DNA from: Oreohelix idahoensis | Lineage: Eukaryota; Mollusca; Gastropoda; Stylommatophora; Oreohelicidae | Length of the DNA stretch: 64,000 nt | Assembly: GCA_024509875.1 (NCBI GenBank) | Contig: JAMPIV010015266.1 | Location: 1-64,000 of the forward strand | Direction: 5' to 3' | Part shown: positions 56,745 through 64,000 of the stretch, piece after piece | Position numbering within the stretch: the first letter of the stretch is position 1 | How the letters are laid out: the number at the start of each line of letters is the position of its first letter | The notes under the pieces: generated by a model | Databases searched by the model: none | What the model was told of the DNA's origin: nothing | Seen by the model: only the letters and a program-made list of their open reading frames with translations | Made by a program: the position numbers and the translations under genes

Positions 56745-57120
56745 TTAGGGCACATGTCCAAATATAAAAGACCTTCTTCTTCTTCCTCGTTCGCCCTGAA
56801 AAGGACGGTGGTTGCGTTGTGTCTGTTTACGCCGTAGCTGTGATATCTGCACCTTTCGGTCGACACATCCGACTTCAGCACAGCATTTTTTAGGGACCGG
56901 GTTTGCCTTCCCATTGCGATCCGTACTCGCTCAGCCAGACTGCACTGCTGCAGACTGTCTCCAGGACCACCATGTGGAGGTGGAGTATGGTCTTGACCAG
57001 CTCTGGTTCGCTGGTCCTGATGCAAGCAGTCAAGCTATGGGTCGCTGACTGCTTTCACTATTGCTGCATCTTCGGGTCCCTAAAAGACCTTTAGGTCTGG
57101 AGAATTGTTACAGATGATAT
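56745..57120 (-). other. Unclassified segment with a histone-like 3' stem-loop and an inverted repeat
   Basis: On the minus strand ACCACCGTCCTTTTCAGGGC folds as a 6-bp stem and 4-base loop TTTC (56807-56792), followed by the purine run AACGAGGAAGAAGAAG. This resembles the 3' end of a replication-dependent histone mRNA. Eighty bases upstream begins one arm (56888-56898) of an 11-bp perfect inverted repeat TTTTAGGGACC, whose other arm is at 57075-57085. No histone-coding sequence is present. Confidence 0.35.
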
Positions 57121-57279
57121 CCCAATTTGTTGTGGCCCGTGCGGAGTCAGAAGATTATCACTTTGTTCTCTTCTGCTGAGCTGGAAGTATGCATCATTTT
57201 GTGTGTGTCGTGGCTGCTCTGCATACCATTAGTTTCTGTATCTGGTTCTGATAAAACTCTTTGCCTCTTCGAAAATTAT

Positions 57280-57840
57280 GCTTCTGTCAGGTTGAGATAG
57301 CTTTCTATCGTCCTTTGCCAATCTGTCAGTTTTTCTTCACTGCTGTGGATGCTACAATGAGATGGGATCCTTTGTATCACAACCCTTTTGAATCGTTGAC
57401 ATAGTTTGTGTAACATTACTCTTAGGTCATCCAGGTCTGCATTATTCTGGTTCCTCAGCGTTGCAACTACTGACAGTGCTTCTGTGAAGAAAACAACTTT
57501 AAGTGCTTTCCTCTGTTTTCAAAAACCTGAACTTCCGGGGCCCGCTTCTAGACCAGTACCCATTACTCTTAGGTCATCCAGGTCTGCATTATTCTGGTTC
57601 CTCATTTTTAAGGCCTCTGCCTGTGCTCTGAAGTTGCTTGAATAGTTTGTGTAACATTACTCTTAGGTCATCCAGGTCTGCATTATTCTGGTTCCTCAGC
57701 GTTGCAACTACTGACAGTGCTTCTGTGAAGAAAACAACTTTCAGTGCTTTCCTCTGCCATTAGAACCTCAACTGCAATTTTTAAGGCCTCTGCCTGTGCT
57801 CTGAAGTTGCTTGAGAATTTTCCTGTTGCCACTGACAATT
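57280..57840 (-). pseudogene. RNase H LINE fragment with a recent internal duplication
   Basis: Minus-strand frames show VVIQRIPSHCSIHSSEEKLT and upstream FFTEALSVVATLRNQNNADL, the order of an I-type LINE RNase H (TDAxSxLQAL ... IPSHCGI). Stops and shifts are frequent. Part of it is duplicated (see the repeat at 57405-57815). Confidence 0.6.
57405..57815. repeat. Near-identical local duplications
   Basis: A 111-base unit at 57405-57515 recurs at 57643-57755 with one mismatch. A 43-base part of it (ATTACTCTTAGGTCATCCAG...) also lies at 57562-57604, and a 36-base unit TTTTTAAGGCCTCTGCCTGT... at 57604-57641 recurs at 57778-57815. Confidence 0.9.
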
Positions 57841-58263
57841 TGTGTGTTTGTGTGTCTACCAGTGCTTAAGCACAGAAGCACACCTCAACACCCATCATTT
57901 GTTGCTAATCCATCTGTGTATGCATGGGTCCACGTGTGGTTATTAAACATCTGTTTTCTCATATTTGCAACTTTCTTTTTTTTTTCTTTGTTGTTGTTGT
58001 GTGGTGTGTTGCTATTAAGATTTATGTCTCATGCTGCCCCAATGCTGTTTTATTTTAGTGGTGTTGCTATTAAGATACATATATTTTGCTGCCTCCTGTG
58101 TTGTTTTTAATTTATGTGATGTTACCTTTGACAGATCATGAATTAAAATCTTACTCAGTTTAAGAGAGTAAGTCATTGGTCATGTATAGGTTTACTTTAT
58201 CTACTTTCACACAATTTCAAGCTTCTTTGTTAAGGCAAAGTATGAAGCAGTCATTGTGGTTTT
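57841..58263. other. No recognised gene
   Basis: Contains two short imperfect copies of GTTGCTATTAAGAT(T/A)(T/C)AT near 58009 and 58063. Nothing coding. Confidence 0.4.
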
Positions 58264-58283
58264 GGGAGGGGGGTGTGGGGGGT

Positions 58284-58320
<37 letters not shown>
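58264..58320 (+). repeat. Poly-G tract
   Basis: G-rich for about 57 bases with an uninterrupted G run of roughly 36 at the end. It could form G-quadruplex structure. The true length is uncertain in any assembly. Confidence 0.9.
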
Positions 58321-58321
<1 letters not shown>

Positions 58322-59220
58322 TTTGTCATGAATGTATTTTATCAAGAAAACTAAGGATTAATAAAGTTGAGGGAAGATCATCGTTTAAGCATACTTTTCA
58401 AAAGCTAGGGTTAAGTTGAACTTTTTCTCTGTGAATACATTATTTTTGTACTTTAAAGTATCATATAGAATATTTGTTATGGTAAATAGCCAGGTGCAGG
58501 ATTCCTGTGATTCACAGTTATCAGTTGAAGGCTGTAAACTTTAGGTGCTCATTGGCTGATATTACTCTATAACTAAACTTACTACTTACTTAGTCATTCC
58601 TCTTCTGTCCTGGAGTGTAGAGGTTAGCCGGAGAAAGTGCTGTGCTATCCTGTCCTCTGTCTTGCTTTTTGCCTAGTTCCAGAGATTTTCTGATGTTGTC
58701 CACCCAGCAGACTTTGGTTCATCCTGGAGGTCTGGTTCCCTGTCTCGTAGTTTCTTATTCTTGTCATGGTAGCTGGTCTTCTACCATGCTGCAGATGTAG
58801 CCATACCGTCACAACTGAGACTGTTGGACTGGGGTCTGGGTTTGGAGACCATGATGTATCATCTTGTTGTAGACCTTTTACCTGCTTGTTGCTTGGACCA
58901 CCCTCAAATACCTCATTTCTGAGATTTGGAGCAGGCCCTTGTGGGTTGTAGTGATTGCCCACGACTCACATCTGTTAGTCAAGACTAGGACATAGGTGGT
59001 GAGGATCACAACCACTTTAGTCTTTTTTTTAAATATAGGTGTTATGATGGCAGTCTCCCAGTCCTTTGGTATGGTCTTACGACACCAGACTGCCTGAAGG
59101 ACCCTCACGAGTAAAGCTTACCTGCTGTTCCCATGTACTTCTCATTTCTAGTGATATACCATCATGTCCTGCTGCTTTGCCCACCTTGATTTTCTCCAGT
59201 GCTGCCTTCAGTTTCACCAT

Positions 59221-59280
59221 CCTGATGTCATCTTCACCATCCTGATGTCATCTTCACCATCCTGATGTCATCTTCACCAC
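59221..59280. repeat. 20-bp tandem repeat, three units
   Basis: CCTGATGTCATCTTCACCAT repeated three times without mismatch except the last base. It lies in the family B linker region; 20 is not a multiple of 3, so it arose after decay. Confidence 0.9.
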
Positions 59281-59299
59281 TACTGGTTTCCTACTCTGT

Positions 59300-59520
59300 G
59301 ATTATCATCATTTTCCTTTGGCTCCTTAAGAAGCATGGAGCCACCACTGTAGCTGGTCCCCTTCCAGGAAGCCTGCACCAAGCTGTCATATGCTCCTACA
59401 GTGGTGGTTTCTGTGGCAATTTTTTTTTACCTGATGAGGTTTGCCTTGCCCCATTCACAAGCTCATATTAGTCACCTTGTAGCTTGTAGGTCATGCCAGA
59501 GGGTGCAGTAGGCTATTCTT
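59300..59520 (+). repeat. Short repeat S, copy c
   Basis: CCTTTGGCTCCTTAAGAAGC, GTAGCTGGTCCCCTTCCAGG, AAGCCTGCACCAAGCTGTCA, TGGTGGTTTCTGTGGCAATT, CTGATGAGGTTTGCC, CAGAGGGTGCAGTAGG. Inserted in LINE B copy 3. It is the longest copy along with copy d. Confidence 0.7.
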
Positions 59521-60289
59521 GGGAACTACACAGGGGCTCCTCTGTGATAATGTTTGCCATTTCTGAGACTTGACCTTCCTGAACACCAAGGAGTTCTGAG
59601 AAGTATTCTTTCAATCGTTACATTATTTCCTTTGGGGCAGTAAGCAGAGCACCTTGTTTGTCTTTTATCTATTTCAGAGGGCACTGTTCCTCCTTTCTCA
59701 TATTCCTTAGTCTTGTAGAAAAGCTTCTTTTCTAGAGCATTTTTTTCTATTTTCCTTCAAATTCTTTCCAGGATTTATGTTTTGCTTACAACACTTTGTT
59801 CGTTACTTCTGTTCTGTGCATCACATATTCTGAATATTTCTCTCTCTTTTTCTGCTGTATTCTTAGCTTCCATGAATCGAATATACACTGTTTTCTTTTC
59901 TCTTATTGTCATTTTTACTTCTTCTGTCCACCAAGTGGAATTTTTGCTTTTTCCCCCCAGTCCGATTTCACCACATGCTTCTGCTGTGGCTACTTTCAGG
60001 TCATCTGATAGTCTTTCTGTATTTCTCACAATAAGCTCCTGATACCTGGTCTTAACTTCCAGTTCTCAGCTTCAGACTGACCACTGCTTTCTTTGAACAT
60101 ATTCAAGTTGACTTCTGAGGAGGTACAAAGGAGAAGAAGATTCATTATGTCTTCACCATATCTGCCAATCACTCTATCCCATCTAGTATGGTCATTTCCA
60201 GCTCTGGCATTGAAATTTCAGAAGTGGATAATTTAATCAGGGCATATGTCTCACAAGGCTTAAGGCAAAAACAAAAATCAGAAGGGCTA

Positions 60290-61190
60290 CTATAAGAGAC
60301 TTATTGTTCGCCAACAACGCTGCAATCGTCACTTAAAGTCAACAGGAGCTTCAGAGCTTGATGAATTCCTTCACCCAAGCTTTCAAGGACTGTGGCTTCA
60401 CAATAAGTCTAAAGAAAACAAATGTGCTTGGTCAGGATGTGGATACTGCACCAGTTATTACTATCGATAGCTATGAATTGGCAGTGGTGCACCACTTCGC
60501 ATACCTGGGGTCTACCGTCAACGACAAACTCTCTCTTGACACAGAAATTGACAGCTGCATTGGTAAAGCTGCAGCCACCTTTGCCCGCCTCACAACGCAT
60601 GTTTGTGGAAACTTCTAACTCACAATGAAGACCAAAGCTATGGTATTTAATGCCTGCGTCACCAGCACACTTCTATATGGGAGAGGGACATGGACAACAT
60701 ATGCTAAGCAAGAAAGAAGGCTCAATACCTTCCATCTACAGTGTCTACGCCATGTCCTTGGTATTTCGTGGAAGGATAAAGTGACAGATGTCGAGGTGCT
60801 GTCACGTGCTGGTCTTCAAAGCATGTATACAATGCTTAGACCGCACGGACTACGCTAGCTTTTTCATATCCAGCAAATGGAAGATGGTTGCATCCCTAAA
60901 GATATCTTTACGGACAGATGGCAAAAGAACAGCTGGGCAACCACAGCTGAGGTTCAAAGATGTGTACAAGAGAGACATGAAGGCACTATATATAAAACCA
61001 GCAACCTGGGAGAATGAAGCTGCCGATCGCACCAAGTGATGATGCTCCCTATGGTGCCACCTCAGATTGGACAAAAAGAAGCTCTCACAACAAGCAGAAG
61101 AGAAAAAAACATGCCAAAAGGAACACCAGGAAAAAAAAAAAGCAGTTAAGGGCTATCACCCAGGAGCGCATTCCCATAGTCAGTTATGAC
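60290..61190 (+). mobile_element. LINE family E 3' fragment inserted in LINE B copy 3
   Basis: Frames 60358-60618, 60625-60858 and 60788-61039 give SLKKTNVLGQDV, FAYLGSTVNDKLSLDTEIDS, IGKAAATFARLTTHV, ACVTSTLLYGRGTW, NTFHLQCLRHVLGISWKDKV, LRTDGKRTAGQPQLRFKDVY and WENEAADRTK. This is the post-RT region of a common invertebrate LINE. Lesions: a stop at 60616, and a frameshift near 60850 that removes the RWLGHVxRM block. It splits the endonuclease of LINE B copy 3. Confidence 0.8.
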
Positions 61191-61599
61191 TGAAGGGGCT
61201 ATACTACTACATGTATGTGGTCTTTTGAAAAAGCTAGAAGAATTCTTCTTTGACATCTTCACACTCATCTTCGTTTGGTCCATATACAATGACAAAGTTG
61301 ACTATATTCTCTTTTCTTGTGGATTATTTCCTCTTCTTTTCCGTTAATACGTTTTATGTTCCAGGTTCTGTAAGTCTTAGTCTATAATCTGTACCAGTTC
61401 GTTTCTTAACATCAGTTCGGTTTTCTTTCTGTTGTTTCTTGTAATCAAATTTTCTGTTCAAACAGATGATTGGGCTGTTGTGCCTTTGCATGATGATGGG
61501 GCTGCCTCCTTATGACCTCCATGCAGTTCGTCTAGCTGGTTCACGGTTTTACCTGCTGCTTCCTTGGATGCATTCAGCACTCATGTCTGTTGTGTTCAT

Positions 61600-61790
61600 T
61601 TTCCCGCTCCACCATTTTCCTTTGTGTTCCTTATGTAGCATGGAGTCACCCTTACAGCTGGTCCTGCAGGAAGCTGGCATCAAGCAGTCACATGCTCTTG
61701 CAGTTGTGGTTTCTGTGACTGTTTGTTTTACATGATGATATTGCCAGCCTTTTGCACATTTAGTCGCCTTCTACAACTTGCCTGAGGGTA
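61600..61790 (+). repeat. Short repeat S, copy d
   Basis: CACCATTTTCCTTTGTGTTC, CAGCTGGTCCTGCAGGAAGC, TCACATGCTCTTGCAGTTGT, GGTTTCTGTGACTGTTTGTT, TTGCACATTTAGTCGCC, TTGCCTGAGGGTACAG. Aligns with copies a-c in one orientation. Confidence 0.7.
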
Positions 61791-61980
61791 CAGTAGTTTT
61801 GTTTAGAGTACTTTATTAACAAATGAGAATGGCTTATTCAGTCAGCACCACCACCACATGTAGCATACATTAATAATATCTTTATTTCTTTAATTCTCCT
61901 CTCCGTACAGTTTTCTGTCTCATTTATTTAATGTGTAAGGCTGTGTTGGGGTTTTAAATTCCTGTGTTTATTTCATTAGA

Positions 61981-62100
61981 GTAGCTCAGATTCCCAGGTA
62001 TTTTCACAGACAATGTAAAATTCCTGATTTTATTTCAGTAGCTCAAATTCCCAGTTCTGTTCAGACAACGTAAAATTCCTGCCCTACTACAGTAGCAGCC
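61981..62100. repeat. Minisatellite-like repeat, about 57-bp unit
   Basis: GTAGCTCA(G/A)ATTCCCAG ... ACAA(T/C)GTAAAATTCCTG is present at 61981 and 62038, with a partial third start at 62092. Confidence 0.75.
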
Positions 62101-62205
62101 AGACTTATTGACAGCCTAATGTCTGTCACCAGCAGGAAAATTATTGCCTGTAGTGTTACCAAGCAGACCTAAAATAATTGTGTTTTAGCTTCAGACCGTG
62201 GGCCA

Positions 62206-62263
62206 AAGGGGGTGGGGTGGGGGGGGGGGGGGGGGATATGGAGGGGGGGGGGGGGGGGGGGGG
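62206..62263 (+). repeat. Poly-G tract
   Basis: Two long G runs separated by ATATGGA. The second such tract in the window; its length is unreliable. Confidence 0.9.
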
Positions 62264-62828
62264 AGAAAGGGGTGGTGAAGCTGGTTTGCATTCATCCCAG
62301 TCTGACATCAAGTGATGCATGCATTGATTGGGGAAGTGAATTGTTAGTAATGTGTGCCTGAACCAGAAACATTAGTTTATTTGTATCAACTATCAGATAC
62401 CAGCACAAATTAGACATCTTCTCTGCTATTAGGCTGCCCCTTCAGGGGAAACAAATTAATACTGGCAAATTAGTTTTTCCCTCTGGCTTGTCGTAGTTTA
62501 TTGTTGCAAATGGAAAAGCTTTTTCCTTTCTTTAAGGGAAGGATTTAAAAATAAAAATAAAATGGCACAGTTCACGTTAAGTAAGATACATTGTTGTCAT
62601 ATTTCTTGAGATCTGGTTGAGCTGGAATAAGCAACAAAAAAGAAAGCTAGATAGCAAGAATAATTTAATCTCAAATCTTACTGGCACAAAGACACAGGAA
62701 TAAGCTAAACTGTTAGTTTATGTGAACTATCTAAATCATTACCCTTAGAAATAAAACAAATTTGTTTTTGAGCTGTATTGACTACTCTAAGGGAGATTAC
62801 AATGACAAACAGAAGGAATTGATGTGAA
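62264..62828. other. No recognised gene
   Basis: AT-rich DNA between the poly-G tract and the family C LINE; no frame or repeat recognised. Confidence 0.45.
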
Positions 62829-62829
62829 T

Positions 62830-64000
62830 GCTTCTTCTTCTTCTTGCGATCGCATCTTTGATGATTACACCGTCAGACGAGTTCTCATGATGAATTCGAC
62901 TGTTGTTTGAAGTTCCTCTTTAACTCCATATAGCTTTGAGTTTAGTGTTGAGTCATTGGGCCAGTATATCTTTCTTAAAAATGGTCATACAGAGGACAGT
63001 CCTGTAGAACATGCTCAGCAGTTTGTTCGTTTAATCCACATGTGCACAGTGGTGAAGCAGACAATCGTAGCTTGTGCATGTGTTTATTCAGTTTGTTATG
63101 CCCTGTCCTGAGTCGAAAAATAGTTGTCTGTCCCTGCCGGTCGAGAGTGTGATAGTCGTCTTTGGGTTGGTTCTGTTCTCTTCTGATAGTCTGGATAGCT
63201 CTCTTTTTCTCAAAGTATGTGACTTCATTATCTTCTTGTTCACATTCTCCTCCCTTTTTTGCAAGTTTATCTGCCTTTTCATTTCCGGGTACACCACAAT
63301 GAGATGGTACCCACTGAAGTATGGTTCTCTTTTTGGCAGCTACCTTGTTTAGTTCATTTCTCAGATGCGGGAGTTTACCACCCTTGAGAGCTTGCAGGAC
63401 AGACAGTGCATCTGTGAGGATGACTACCTGGTGGCAGTCAGAGTTGGTGTTATAAATCATATTTGCAGCTTGCTCTAGAGCTTGAACCTCAGCTGTATAG
63501 TTGGAACAGAATTTACCAGTGGGAATGTGCCTAGTCTCATAGTGGTTGTCAGGATATGAGATAAAGATACCGGCACCTCCATTCCTAACAGCATTAGTTG
63601 CTGATCCATCTGTATAGGCATGTATCCATGATTGATCGGGATAGCTTTCTTGGATCATACTCAATGTAGCAGTTCGTTTTTTTGCAGATCATTATACTCA
63701 CATCCACTTGTGAGACCACTGACTGTTGTATTAATTTGGAGGGCACTGCTGGCCTGCTCCCATGGTACAGGGTATAGGGTGGGCTTCAGTGGTGTTGTCT
63801 TCATGGATAGGTCTTCTTGATGCTGTCTTATAAGTCTTTTCCCCCGATGCACAAAGCTGCTACGCTTTAGACGTCCCAATGCCAGATCATCTAGTCTTGC
63901 CTTCATTGGGTGCATTGGCATACTGTTGTACTTTTCCATCTGGATCATGGTTTTTGTGTCTCTTCTATGGGACAATGTCTGTAATCCAGCAACCTTCTGC
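62830..64000 (-). mobile_element. I-type LINE, family C, copy 2 (partial, runs off the window)
   Basis: Same family as the element at 14-26 kb: HPMKARLDDLALGRLKRSSF (63900), RNase H WIHAYTDGSATNAVRNGGAG, TAEVQALEQA, VILTDALSVLQALKG, WVPSHCGVPGNEKADKLAKK, the terminal LCTCGLNEQTAEHVLQDCPL (zinc-like Cys pair intact here), and a (GAA)4 tail at about 62830-62844. A frameshift separates the RT-side frame (63975-63661) from the RNase H frame (63664-62975). RT and endonuclease would lie to the right of 64000. Confidence 0.88.

Larger units (their letters stand above)
58575..61400 (-). mobile_element. LINE family B, copy 3 (rearranged, with nested insertions)
   Basis: Reading right to left: endonuclease scrap NFVIVYGPNEDECEDVKEEFF (about 61310-61240), nested family E LINE, endonuclease NARAGNDHTRWDRVIGRYGE (about 60230-60160), linker AEACGEIGLGGKSKNSTWWT (60029-59775), GKAAGHDG (59180), MRVLQAVWCRKTIPKDWETAIITPIFKK (59108-59030). 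After a large internal deletion it then jumps to the C-terminal NRCESWAITTTHKG and ends in a CTTA-type (TAAG)n tail at 58578-58594. Copy c of repeat S is inserted at 59300-59520. This copy shows that family B carries an endonuclease and hence its overall structure. Confidence 0.75.

Noticed and set aside
1..64000. CRISPR array, bacterial operon or prophage-like content
   Set aside because: Spliced host exon, LINEs, SINE with Pol III boxes and long non-coding stretches show nuclear animal DNA. I saw no regularly spaced repeats with unique spacers.

Overview
This is eukaryotic (animal) DNA made almost entirely of transposable elements. The one host-gene piece I recognise is the first coding exon of a sorting nexin 27 (SNX27) orthologue at 47909-48162 (+), which ends in a GTAAGT splice donor. 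No later SNX27 exon is visible, so the first intron probably runs past the right edge of the window. The mix of non-LTR families (RTE-type and I-type elements with RNase H), a Gmr1-like LTR element, a Mag/SURL-type Gypsy and hAT remnants suggests a marine invertebrate. A mollusc or other lophotrochozoan is my best guess, but it is not proven by the sequence.

Layout. 1.2-4.9 kb: degraded RTE-type LINE (family A, minus) carrying a nested 3' fragment of LINE family B with clear target-site duplications. 4.9-7.6 kb: copy 1 of an unclassified non-coding repeat I call R. 7.8-11.1 kb: LINE 3' fragment, then a family B LINE that itself contains a small LINE fragment. 11.1-14.2 kb: no recognised gene. 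14.2-25.7 kb: full-length I-type LINE (family C, minus, 13-bp duplication) split by a 7.4-kb LTR element (16030-23466, duplication CTCGG). That LTR element has only one ORF (580 aa, coiled-coil, no pol). 26.35-38.77 kb: Gmr1-like LTR element (minus, duplication CACGC) with the domain order Gag-protease-integrase-(RNase H remnant). A LINE fragment sits in its 5' LTR, and that fragment in turn holds a complete 4.2-kb Gypsy element (34236-38442, duplication AATAAC-like 5-mer AATAC). 38.8-46.8 kb: R copies 2 and 3, a restriction-like-endonuclease LINE fragment, an unexplained transcription-unit-like segment and an RNase H LINE fragment. 47.5-48.8 kb: SNX27 exon 1 flanked by two copies of a short repeat S. 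48.8-54.8 kb: hAT (ZMYM-type) transposon whose centre has been replaced by a LINE scrap and about 3 kb of extremely C-rich, G-poor sequence; a tRNA-derived SINE interrupts its 5' part. 55.5-61.4 kb: further copies of families A and B with nested insertions, local duplications and a poly-G tract. 62.8-64.0 kb: second family C LINE, running off the window.

The elements record a layered history. Target-site duplications let most insertions be ordered, and at one place four layers are stacked. No pol gene in the window looks fully intact. The only long undisturbed reading frame in an element is the 580-aa ORF of the young 7.4-kb LTR element. It has no pol of its own but shares terminal sequence features with the Gmr1-like element. 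This is the most promising candidate for something undescribed. All alignments were made by eye, and coordinates of element edges without a target-site duplication are approximate.
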